Positions 47,301-57,581 of a stretch of DNA of 64,000 nucleotides are shown one piece after another. Numbering within the stretch: the stretch's first letter is position 1; each line of letters starts with the position of its first letter. This DNA is from Culex pipiens pallens (taxonomy: Eukaryota; Arthropoda; Insecta; Diptera; Culicidae). The DNA lies in contig NC_068939.1 in assembly GCF_016801865.2 (NCBI RefSeq), positions 124,722,187 through 124,786,186 of the forward strand, written 5' to 3'. Below the pieces are notes generated by a model. It saw only the letters and a program-made list of their open reading frames with translations. It was not told the DNA's origin and searched no databases. A program made the translations under genes and the position numbers.

Positions 47301-50300
47301 TTATCTTATTAGATGAATGTTTTTTAAGTGTTCATTTTAATATGACATTTATAATTATCTTTTGAGTTTTTATCACATAGAAACTAAGTTTAGAATGCGA
47401 TTAAAAAAAATCAGTCAATTACAAACACACACAGTGCAACTGAACTGCTATTGATGACGTCTGTTTCGCCATCAGACGTCGCCCACTCCCTTGGTTCATG
47501 ATGGTCCGAGCTAGAAACGCATCATCAACAAATTGTTTTTCAACGAGATCATCCGTAGGTCGTCGTGTTCGGTCGGTTTTTCGAGGGTGGAATGCAATTG
47601 GTTGATGCAAATGTCTCGGGGACGGTTTAATATTTTTACAAACTTAATTAATTCGCTAATGAAATATTTATGATTATCCCACTGTTTTGCACGCTTGTTT
47701 GTCAGTGCGGGCATTCAGCTGGTTTGATGATATATTTTGAAGGTAAACTGACATTATCTATGAAATGGCTTTGACCGTGAGCGACTGTACTTAAAGATCA
47801 ACGTTTCCATCAGTTTATCCTGCTCACGTCATTTGATGATTACATTAGGAACGAGCAGTATAGACTTTTTGTTTGCACTTCGTCTTTTGCCCATTAACAT
47901 TATTTTGCTTGAAGTAGAGCGTCCAATTTCCCGAGGTTACAAAAATCCCGGCATGGTGTCGATTTCTGGAAAAGTCAGGGAAAACCTGGAATTGTCAGGG
48001 AATTTTATTTGACCTGGAAAAGTCAGGGAAAGTCAGGGAATTTTAAGCAGGGTCAGGGAATTTCGATAATCTTAAAAATATGACTACAAAATTTCATTTC
48101 TTTTTGAAAATTCGCCCTAGATGATGTATTTGAATGTCTTCCAGGCCAAACTTTGTAGCATTGATAATATTTAATTTTTTATATTGGTCAGTCCGGAAGA
48201 AACGCAAAACTCCATATTAAAAAATGATTAAGAAAAGGGTCACGATGAAATGCGCGTGGCTTGTTTGCAATATATTTATGTTTAAAAATCAAATAATTTG
48301 AATTTGCGTTCATCTGAAAATTACAAATTAGGGGAAAAGCTTCTAATTCCAGCGTGACTCTAATGTTGGCAGGTCAGAACTTTGACATTCAATTAAAATT
48401 AATAAAAAGCGTTTTCAACTGAAATCGAGTGATAAATAGCTCAATAAGAAGTGAGCAAGCAAGTTTCTATCAAAAGTTTTGCAAAATTAGTTGTTTAAAT
48501 AGTGAAAATCAGCAAATTGGATGAAGTTAGGAGCGAGTGCTTAACCTGCCAAACATACGAGAATTTCCCCTACTAGCGCACAAGGTAAGAAAATTTTCCA
48601 AAATTTTACTTTAGTCTTCTGCCGTTCTACGCATGATTGTCCCATGTCATTTTTTGACGATTTTGATCTTTTGACTTTTTAAAGTTTAGTTTGTCGTATA
48701 CTTTTCGAAAAACTCATAAAAATAGTACTTTGTTCGGAAACTCATCAAAAACAACATCAAGTCTATTTGTCCCATCGTTACACTCCTACGCATAATTGTC
48801 CCACCAAGTATTTTCTTTCACGAAGTAATCTAATTTTGTGTAATCTAAAATGTAAGCAAAATATTGAATGGAATTTAAAATTAAAGAAATAAATTCAAGA
48901 ATTAAAGAAATAAAACAAAAAAATATGGAATAAACAGGGTTGTTAAGGACGGCGCGAATTTCGCGCGGTAGCAATTTTAATTAAAAAAAAAAACATTGAG
49001 AGAGATAAAATTACTTTCAACTTATAAAGAAAAATATCATCAAGAATTAGGATAATTTGTTTTTTTTTTTTCGTTGAGTGCAAAAACTTCGATTCTTATT
49101 AATTGAATCCGAAAAATTTTGTTTGTATTTTCTCAATAAGAAACGTCGAAAGATGAAGATTATGAAGAGATATTTTTTAAATGTGTTGTTGAGGATTTCC
49201 TAAATAAATGTATTACTACACTCAACTAATTTTTAAACATACTGACTATGAATATTTAATTTCTTTAAAGTTTTGAGTATTTTTTTATCCTCATTTAGTG
49301 TTCTTTTATACTGGATACATTCAATTTTAATCTTGTGAATCTTAATCATATTTCAAACTATTCCTGAAGATACAGACATTTGGATGTAACAAAAATTATT
49401 ATTGGGCATGTTCCAGTGGGTGTACTGTGCTTCTATCCCAAATATGAGCTTGATTGGACGTAACAGAAGCCTCTCCGCTTTTGAATTTTAGATGGGATTC
49501 AACCAGTAGAAATATTTTTTTTAATTTGAACATTCTTGAAAAAAATAAAAAAAATATGTATACAAAAAAATTACAGCTCCAACATTTAAAATTGGATTAT
49601 TCAGAAATTAGGAAATAAAATTAGGAAAAATACTATTAAAAAAACAAAAAAAGTTATATTAATAAAGAAATGAAAAGATTTATAAAATAAAAATTAAAAA
49701 AATCAATATCAATATTCTAAAACAACACAAAAAATTTATTATTAAATTCTTAAATTCTTAAATTCTTAAATTCTTAAATTCCTAAATTCTTAAATTCTTA
49801 AATTCTTAAATTCTTAAATTCTTAAATTCTTAAATTCTTAAATTCTTAAATTCTTAAATTCTTAAATTCTTAAATTCTTAAATTCTTAAATTCTTAAATT
49901 CTTAAATTCTTAAATTCTTAAATTCTTAAATTCTTAAATTCTTAAATTCTTAAATTCTTAAATTCTTAAATTCTTAAATTCTTAAATTCTTAAATTCTTA
50001 AATTCTTAAATTCTTAAATTCTTAAATTCTTAAATTCTTAAATTCTTAAATTCTTAAATTCTTAAATTCTTAAATTCTTAAATTCTTAAATTCTTAAATT
50101 CTTAAATTCTTAAATTCTTAAATTCTTAAATTCTCAAATTCTTAAATTCTTAAATTCTTAAATTCTTAAATTCTTAAATTCTTAAATTCTTAAATTCTTA
50201 AATTCTTAAATTCTTAAATTCTTAAATTCTTAAATTCTTAAATTCTTAAATTCTTAAATTCTTAAATTCTTAAATTCTTAAATTCTTAAATTCTTAAATT

Positions 50301-53300
50301 CTTAAATTCTTAAATTCTTAAATTCTTAAATTCTTAAATTCTTAAATTCTTAAATTCTTAAATTCTTAAATTCTTAAATTCTTAAATTCTTAAATTCTTA
50401 AATTCTTAAATTCTTAAATTCTTAAATTCTTAAATTCTTAAATTCTTAAATTCTTAAATTCTTAAATTCTTAAATTCTTAAATTCTTAAATTCTTAAATT
50501 CTTAAATTCTTAAATTCTTAAATTCTTAAATTCTTAAATTCTTAAATTCTTAAATTCTTAAATTCTTAAATTCTTAAATTCTTAAATTCTTAAATTCTTA
50601 AATTCTTAAATTCTTAAATTCTTAAATTCTTAAATTCTTAAATTCTTAAATTCTTAAATTCTTAAATTCTTAAATTCTTAAATTCTTAAATTCTTAAATT
50701 CTTAAATTCTTAAATTCTTAAATTCTTAAATTCTTAAATTCTTAAATTCTTTAATTCTTTAATTCTTTAATTCTTTAATTCTTTAATTCTTTAATTCTTT
50801 AATTCTTTAATTCTTTAATTTTTTAATTCTTTAATTCTTTAATTCTTTAATTCTTTAATTCTTTAATTCTTTAATTCTTTAATTCTTTAATTCTTTAATT
50901 CTTTAATTCTTTAATTCTTTAATTCTTTAATTCTTAAATTCTTTAATTCTTTAATTCTTTAATTCTTTAATTCTTTAATTCTTTAATTCTTTAATTCTTT
51001 AATTCTTTAATTCTTTAATTCTTTAATTCTTTAATTCTTTAATTCTTTAATTCTTTAATTCTTTAATTCTTTAATTCTTTAATTCTTTAGTTCTTTAATT
51101 CTTTAATTCTTTAATTCTTTAATTCTTTAATTCTTTAATTCTTTAATTCTTTAATTCTTTAATTCTTTAATTCTTTAATTCTTTAATTCTTTAATTCTTT
51201 AATTCTTTAATTCTTTAATTCTTTAATTCTTTAATTCTTTAATTCTTTAATTCTTTAATTCTTTAATTCTTTAATTCTTTAATTCTTTAATTCTTTAATT
51301 CTTTAATTCTTTAATTCTTTAATTCTTTAATTCTTTAATTCTTTAATTCTTTAATTCTTTAATTCTTTAATTCTTTAATTCTTTAATTCTTTAATTCTTT
51401 AATTCTTTAATTCTTTAATTCTTTAATTCTTACATCCTTTAATAGAACAAAGTATTTCAAATATTGGAAATGCAATTTGTTTTGGAATGAAATTTAAGTG
51501 AGGAATTTGGAATACAATCAGTACTAAAATTCATAGATTTTGAATTTTTGGAATTTCGAAATCTAAAATTTAATCATATTAAAATTTTAGATTTTGGTTT
51601 TTTAAGCTTATATTTTTGAAGTTAAATTAAATTTTGTTTATATTGGTTTCTAGTTTTCTATTTTGTTTATGTTGGTCAAATCAAAATTATTGTTAAGTCC
51701 CTTTGATTTGCAAAAATATTGTTTTTTGTGACACTTTTCTTGATGTCTCTTGACAGGATTTTTTGCTTTCATTCCTTCAAACATAAAACGAGTTTCATTT
51801 TTTTTATCCAATACTTTCTGTGTTAGTTTTTTCTTCGGAAATAACATTTCTTGAATGTTGGTCGCGATTTTTTTTATATGGGGCGGATTTCGCGCGGATT
51901 GGGGTTTCGGTCGGCGCGGATTCGGCACGGATTTTTTTCGACTTTCCCGTAACAAATCTGCATCCGAGATTTCATAGGGATTGTACAACTACATTTTACA
52001 TATTTTTCCCAAACTACATTCAAGGGGTTACAAGGAGGAGTTCCCGTGGTCATATCGAGCTTAAATTTGGAATCTATTCCAAAACACCCAAATATCTAAG
52101 TTTGTTAAATAATGACTTTTTGAAAAAATCGAACAGGTTGTATTTTCTTTTTATTTTTATAAAATGTATTGATCGTGTGAATGATCGTCTGTAGGCTCTG
52201 GTCAAGGTAGGAACATTTTTTTTTTATTTTATAGCAAACATAATTTTTGTAAGATTATTTAAATTATTTAAGAAGGAGGAATTCGTTTTAAAATTCGGCA
52301 AAAGGCAACAATTTTAAAATTAAACATGACTTCTTACTTTGATACAAATTTTCAATTGATTTTTTTTTTTAAATTTTTAACTTTAAATTTTCTTTAGGAA
52401 TGAAGTGAAACAACTAATCGCAATTTAAAATATGCAACAATTGTAATTATTTATTTTTTCTAGGGTTTTGCCTTCCTCACTGAGGTAAGGCTATAATCCT
52501 GCTCTGAAAATGAACTTTTGATTAAAAGCTCCTAGACCCACCTTCATGTATACATATCGACTCAGAATCGAAAACTGAACAAATGTCTGTGTGTGTGTAT
52601 GTGTGTGTGTATGTGTGTGTGTATGTGTGTGTGTATGTGTGTGTATGTATGTATGTGACCAAAATTCTCACTGAGTTTTCTCAGCACTGGCTGAACCGAT
52701 TTTGAACAAACCAGTTGCATTCGACTTGGTTTAGGGTCCCATACATCGCTATTGAATTGTTTGAAGTTTCGATAAGTAGTTCAAAAGTTATGTATACAAA
52801 TGTGTTTTCACAAATATCCAGATCTCAATTATATGCATGTAAACGATGTCCGGATCCATCATCCGACCCATCGTTGGTTAGGTAATTGAAAGGGCTTTCC
52901 AATGAGTCCAAATCATTGATGATCTGGCAACCCTGTCTCGAGTTATTACCACATAAGTGATATTTATGTACTTTTTTGAAGCCGGATCTCACTTAAATGT
53001 ATGTAAACGATGTCCTGATCCATCATCCGACCCATCGTTGGTTAGGTAATTGAAAGGCCTATCCAATGAGTACAAAACATTGAAGATCTGGCAACCCTGC
53101 CTCGAGTTATTACCACATAAGTGATATTTATGTACTTTTTTGAAGCCGGATCTCACTTAAATGTATGTAAACGATGTCCGGATCCATCATCCGACCCATC
53201 GTTGGTTAGGTTATTGAAAGGGCTTTCCAATGAGTCAAAAACATTGAAGATCTGGCAACCCTGTCTCGTTTTATTACCACTTCAGTGAAATTTATGTACT

Positions 53301-56300
53301 TTTTGAAGCCGGATCTCACTTAAATGTATGTAAACTATGTCCGGATCCATCATCCGACCCATCGTTGGTTAGGCAATTGAAAGGGCTTTCCAAAGAGTCC
53401 AAAACATTGAAGATCTGGCAACCCTGTCTCGAGTTATTACCACATAAGTGATATTTATGTACTTTTTTGAAGCCGGATCCCACTTAAATGTATGTAAACG
53501 ATGTCCGGATCCATAATCCGACCCATCGTAGGTTAGGCAATTGAAAGGGCTTTCCAATAAGTCCAAAACATTGAAGATCTGGCAACCCTGTCTCGAGTTA
53601 TTACCACATAAGTGATATTTATGTACTTTTTTGAAGCCGGATCTCACTTAAATGTATGTAAACGATGTCCGGATCCATCATCCGACCCATCGTTGGTTAG
53701 GTTATTGAAAGGGCTTTCCAATGAGTCAAAAACATTGAAGATCTGGCAACCCTGTCTCGTTTTATTACCACTTCAGTGAAATTTATGTACTTTTTGAAGC
53801 CGGATCTCACTTAAATGTATGTAAACTATGTCCGGATCCATCATCCGACCCATCGTTGGTTAGGCAATTGAAAGGGCTTTCCAATGAGTCCAAATCATTG
53901 ATGATCTGGCAACCCTGTCTCGAGTTATTACCACATAAGTGATATTTATGTACTTTTTTGAAGCCGGATCCCACTTAAATGTATGTAAACGATGTCCGGA
54001 TCCATAATCCGACCCATCGTAGGTTAGGCAATTGAAAGGGCTTTCCAATAAGTCCAAAACATTGAAGATCTGGCAACCCTGTCTCGAGTTATTACCACAT
54101 AAGTGATATTTATGTACTTTTTTGAAGCCGGATCTCACTTAAATGTATGTAAACGATGTCCGGATCCATCATCCGACCCATCGTTGGTTAGGTTATTGAA
54201 AGGGCTTTCCAATGAGTCAAAAACATTGAAGATCTGGCAACCCTGTCTCGTTTTATTACCACTTCAGTGAAATTTATGTACTTTTTGAAGCCGGATCTCA
54301 CTTAAATGTATGTAAACTATGTCCGGATCCATCATCCGACCCATCGTTGGTTAGGCAATTGAAAGGGCTTTCCAATGAGTCCAAATCATTGATGATCTGG
54401 CAACCCTGTCTCGAGTTATTACCACATAAGTGATATTTATGTACTTTTTTGAAGCCGGATCCCACTTAAATGTATGTAAACGATGTCCGGATCCATAATC
54501 CGACCCATCGTAGGTTAGGCAATTGAAAGGGCTTTCCAATAAGTCCAAAACATTGAAGATCTGGCAACCCTGTCTCGAGTTATTACCACATAAGTGATAT
54601 TTATGTACTTTTTTGAAGCCGGATCTCACTTAAATGTATGTAAACGATGTCCGGATCCATCATCCGACCCATCGTTGGTTAGGTTATTGAAAGGGCTTTC
54701 CAATGAGTCAAAAACATTGAAGATCTGGCAACCCTGTCTCGTTTTATTACCACTTCAGTGAAATTTATGTACTTTTTGAAGCCGGATCTCACTTAAATGT
54801 ATGTAAACTATGTCCGGATCCATCATCCGACCCATCGTTGGTTAGGCAATTGAAAGGGCTTTCCAAAGAGTCCAAAACATTGAAGATCTGGCAACCCTGT
54901 CTCGAGTTATTACCACATAAGTGATATTTATGTACTTTTTTGAAGCCGGATCTCACTTAAATGTATGTAAACGATGTCCGGATCCATCATCCGACCCATC
55001 GTTGGTTAGGTTATTGAAAGGGCTTTCCAAAGAGTCCATAACATTGAAGATCTGGCAACCCTGTCTCGAGTTATTACCACATAAGTGATATTTATGTACT
55101 TTTTTGAAGCCGGATCTCACTTAAATGTATGTAAACGATGTCCGGATCCATCATCCGACCCATCGTTGGTTAGGCAATTGAAAGGGCTTTCCAAAGAGTC
55201 CAAAAAATTGAAGATCTGGCATCCCTGTCTCGAGTTATTACCACATAAGTTATATCTGTGTTCTTTTTTTCTGGATCTAAAAAAAATGCTGAAATGTGTG
55301 TCCCAACCACTCATATTACCCATTTTTGGTAAAAAGTGAGGAAGGCATCAACCACATAGGTGGATTAAGTTAGTTTTTTTAGAAGGTCCTGTAAGCTATT
55401 GTGTTTCATATGTTTATAGGACACATCCAAAAAAAAAAAAAAAAAAAAAACTCTAGATTTTTTGGTAAAGGCAACATTTAAAATGGCATAAACATAGGAC
55501 AATTTTATGGTTGCTCATTTTGGATGTTCGATAAGAAAAAAATGATTCACAAAATAAAAAAAAGTTTTTAAGTTTTTGCAGAATCCATCGCTGAAAAAAA
55601 AATAAAAAAGTCATTGAAGTTTTTCAATATCTTAAATTTCCAATATTCAAAAAGGAAAATGCATGAAACCATAATAACGCTCCAAACAATATATTAGTAA
55701 AAAATAGAAAATAAAAAAAAGGTGGTCTGGAGAGGTCAGGGAAAAGTCAGGGAATTTTATTTTGGGATTTGGATCGACACCATGCCCGGGAAATGGAAAT
55801 TTTTCAACAAATCTGAAAATAATTTAAATTTGTTCTAATCCTGGTTCTGACTAATACTTTGCTACAAAATTTGTGAATTGTGAAGATCAAATTATGTCTT
55901 AAATCGTTTAAAAAAAAACATACAACTTCAAGAAAATATATTATTTATAAATAATTGTATGAGAACAGGTCCAATGGATTTCAGCTCTTGGACAAATTAG
56001 TAAAGCGTTATGTTTAATTTGGAAATCTCACTTCTCGTGTCTTTTTCAAATGATACATTTTTTTTTAAATTAAAATTCAAAGATTTCAAATATTTGGAGC
56101 TAGTTTTTGAAATATATGAGCATTCTTTAATCAACTTTCATAAATAAAACATTCGTGAAATTATCCGATCTTTTCGAAAACAATATTTTCAAAATTTTTA
56201 AATCAAAACTAACATTTCGAAAGGGCCAAACATTCAATATTACGCCCTTTTAAAACTAACAGTCTTGGTTTAACATTTTTGAAAATATTTGACATTTGAA

Positions 56301-57581
56301 AAAGGCCAAATAAAAAAGTCGATCTGTAGATAAAATTGGTAGAAATGCTTGTTTCTACATACATTGTTTCAAAAAATTCCTTTATAAACTTCATTGTTGA
56401 GCATCAATGGGTTAGTGCTAATAGATTTTGGGAGATTTTTCAACATTTGCCCATATTCTAGACACCCTATTGTTTAAACTACCAAAAAATGCAAGAAGGT
56501 CAAAGTTTTCCGACTTAACTTACGACGCGTCTCCATTTCCTGTTAACTAAACATTCATGGAGACGCATGGCTTTTCATAACAGTTAACTCACACTAAAAA
56601 CATCACCACTTGGGTCTACTCACTTCTCTTGCTGCTCTCGGACCGCAGCGCGGACGGTTTGTGCGGGTACGCTTCCTCCTTCTTGGGGATGTCCTCGAGC
56701 AGGGGCTTCTCGACCTTCTTGAGCTGCACCTCGGGCAGCTTCTCCTTGACGCGAGGGGCCTTCAGGTTTGACGGCACCTTGCGCAGCTGAACGCGGAAGC
56801 CCTTCGGCTCGGGGGACGTCGAGCGCTCCTTTGGTTCCGAGGGCGGTCGGATGACCTTCTTGAGGGGTGGCTTGAAGAAGGGTTTCGGCTCGGGGGAGGA
56901 GGACTTTTCCGATTTGGAGGATTTGCTGTCGGTGTCGGTTTTGTCGGGGCTGCGGGACACTTTCTTCAGTTGGACGGGGAGTTTTGGTTTGGGCGGCGAT
57001 GGTTCCCGTTTTGGGGGTTCGGGTTTCTTCACTGGAGGAGGAGCGGGTTTTTCCTCCTCCTCGGATTCCGTTTCCGTTTCATATTCGGTGCTTCCCTCCT
57101 CCTCTTCTTCCTCTTCCTCCTCCTCTTCGACTTCCTCTTCTTCCTCTTCGGACTCTGACTCGGGAGAGGGTTCCTTCGGCTTGGGTTTGGGCGGTTCCCG
57201 GAGGACCGTCATCTTGGGCGTGGTGTTCTTGATCATGGGTTCCGGTTTGGTGAGGGGTGGCGGCACCGGTTTCTTCTGCTGGACCACGATCGGAACCTTG
57301 ATCTCCTTGGACTGGAGCTTGGCGGTTTTTGTAGTTTCGCCATTTTCCTTCGGGGTTGCACTGGCAACGGCCGGTTTCTTCAGGATGGGAGCCGTTTTGA
57401 CTTCGTTGGAGTCGGCTTTGGCCGCTGGTTTAGTCTCTTTCGTTGAGGAATCTGACGCCGCAGTCGATGGCGTTGAAGTGAGTGAGTTCTTACGAGCCGC
57501 CCACGCCGGCGGAACGTTCTTATTCACCAAGTCCACTCTGTCCTTTAACCAAGGTGGACGATTGCTTCCATTCACTGGCAT
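41195..57581 (-). CDS. sals: Tandem-WH2, proline-rich, coiled-coil actin regulator; probable SALS (sarcomere length short)
   Basis: Eight coding exons on the minus strand: 57581-56624, 44240-44108, 43714-43625, 43507-42877, 42241-42203, 42006-41732, 41671-41455, 41392-41195. All phases agree, giving 846 residues. Residues 1-319 are low-complexity, with a Glu-rich run (about 138-178) and four LKKV-like motifs. About 321-345 is polyproline, the kind of tract that binds profilin or SH3 domains. WH2-1 is about 374-394 (DMMKEVEQGRKLRHV) and WH2-2 about 422-446 (LLKEINAGVKLRTVKCNDRS). Long coiled coils follow (about 450-604 and 620-840), interrupted by acidic runs. Polyproline followed by paired WH2 domains matches SALS, a Drosophila muscle protein that promotes elongation of sarcomeric thin filaments at pointed ends. 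WH2-1 sits on its own 90-base exon. The 12.4-kb first coding intron is packed with repeats. Identity as SALS is inferred from architecture; the WH2 and polyproline assignments are direct. Confidence 0.85.
41455..41671 (-). CDS. sals: sals coding exon 7
   Basis: Continues the helix with NEQKKYKKLQKEVDKMAAMM, then Asp/Glu/Pro-rich sequence to CESVNEAE. Donor GTTTGT is weak but is the only one that fits phase 0 into exon 8. Confidence 0.78.
41732..42006 (-). CDS. sals: sals coding exon 6, acidic coiled coil
   Basis: Acceptor TTCGCAG, then SISSGGHDSHAPRRSS, a run of nine Glu, then the coiled coil NREVNMLSARLMRLKEKQEE to NQYALK. Donor GTGAGT, phase 2. Confidence 0.82.
42203..42241 (-). CDS. sals: sals coding exon 5, 39-base microexon
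   Basis: 13 codons, LITDDDFYLNDQK, between acceptor TACAG and donor GTAATT. Phase 0 on both sides, so inclusion or skipping both keep frame. Position and phase make it a likely cassette microexon. Confidence 0.6.
42877..43507 (-). CDS. sals: sals coding exon 4, second WH2 and coiled coil
   Basis: Encodes SQPIIHSKSITKVKDQ, WH2-2 (LLKEINAGVKLRTVKCNDRS), LRKFRRQMTLEEQLAKS, an acidic patch DEEEVDEMDDID and about 130 residues of heptad-rich coiled coil ending at ELERRLQ. Donor GTGGGT, phase 0. Confidence 0.88.
43625..43714 (-). CDS. sals: sals coding exon 3, first WH2 domain
   Basis: A 90-base exon too short to stand out as an open frame. It encodes KRPRRRPDWSDMMKEVEQ then GRKLRHVQCNDR, a WH2 helix plus LRHV core. 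Acceptor TTGCAG, donor GTACTG; phases fit both neighbours. Confidence 0.85.
44108..44240 (-). CDS. sals: sals coding exon 2, polyproline
   Basis: Acceptor CTTCCAG, then PPPPPMPKSNIPPPPPPPP, then the basic/acidic stretch KDDVSDKQKEVIEKL. Donor GTGAGT at 44107-44102. Phase 1 in, phase 2 out; no frame break. Confidence 0.85.
44352..45714 (+). mobile_element. GCCTTCCTCAC-family element, copy 1
   Basis: Begins TTGCCTTCCTCACTGAGGTAA, which can fold on itself, and ends GTGAGGAAGGC plus CCACATACGTGGATTAAG, a second hairpin. Contains about one satellite monomer split by about 1 kb of other sequence. Confidence 0.7.
48331..48570. mobile_element. 240-bp MITE, family A copy 4 (diverged, inverted)
   Basis: Ends GGGGAAAAG and GAATTTCCCC, TA on both flanks. 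The interior aligns in reverse orientation with the other copies (AGCTCAATAAGAAGTGAGCAAG). Confidence 0.65.
49744..51432. repeat. Giant octanucleotide array
   Basis: About 125 near-perfect TTCTTAAA units (49744-50747), then about 85 TTCTTTAA units (50748-51432), with a sharp switch. Only isolated variants (near 49785, 50132, 50820, 50935, 51090). Confidence 0.97.
52468..55369 (+). mobile_element. GCCTTCCTCAC-family element, copy 2, satellite-expanded
   Basis: Full 5' and 3' ends as in the copy at 44352-45714, but the interior holds a (GT/ATGT)n tract (52588-52658) and about 15 satellite monomers (52840-55245). Confidence 0.8.
52840..55245. repeat. 164-bp satellite with trimeric higher-order structure
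   Basis: GATCTGGCA anchors at 52921, 53085, 53249, 53412, 53576, 53740, 53903, 54067, 54231, 54394, 54558, 54722, 54885, 55049 and 55213 give spacings 164, 164, 163 repeating exactly, a 491-bp trimer. The 163-bp type carries GTTTTATTACCACTTCAG. Confidence 0.95.
56624..57581 (-). CDS. sals: sals coding exon 1
   Basis: ATG at 57581-57579 (MPVNGSNRPPWLKDR), disordered and charged. Four short motifs, VQLKKV (203), PPLKKV (238), VQLRKV (264) and VQLKKV (285), occur in the second half. Donor GTGAGT from 56623, phase 1. Confidence 0.85.

Larger units (their letters stand above)
47946..55790. mobile_element. Composite element bounded by inverted CCCGGCATGGTGTCGAT
   Basis: Left end CCCGGCATGGTGTCGAT; right end is its complement with one extra base. 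Both ends carry GTCAGGGAA(A) repeats just inside. The interior holds a MITE, an octanucleotide array and a satellite-bearing element. No transposase seen. Confidence 0.6.
44241..56623 (-). other. sals intron 1 (between coding exons 1 and 2)
   Basis: 12.4 kb, repeat-dominated: a transposon-like element (44352-45714), then unique AT-rich DNA, then the nested composite 47946-55790. Open frames at 46958-47239 and 47419-47610 show no family signature. Confidence 0.75.

Noticed and set aside
49744..51432. Telomere-like repeat
   Set aside because: The units TTCTTAAA and TTCTTTAA do not resemble the insect TTAGG repeat, and mosquitoes lack TTAGG telomeres; simple interstitial array.
53369..54629. 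Three 92-codon minus-strand frames repeated every 491 bp
   Set aside because: They are exact by-products of the 491-bp satellite trimer; no domain and no independent coding signal.
52840..55245. Regularly spaced repeats that could suggest a CRISPR array
   Set aside because: The whole 164-bp unit is repeated with no unique spacers, in eukaryotic DNA.
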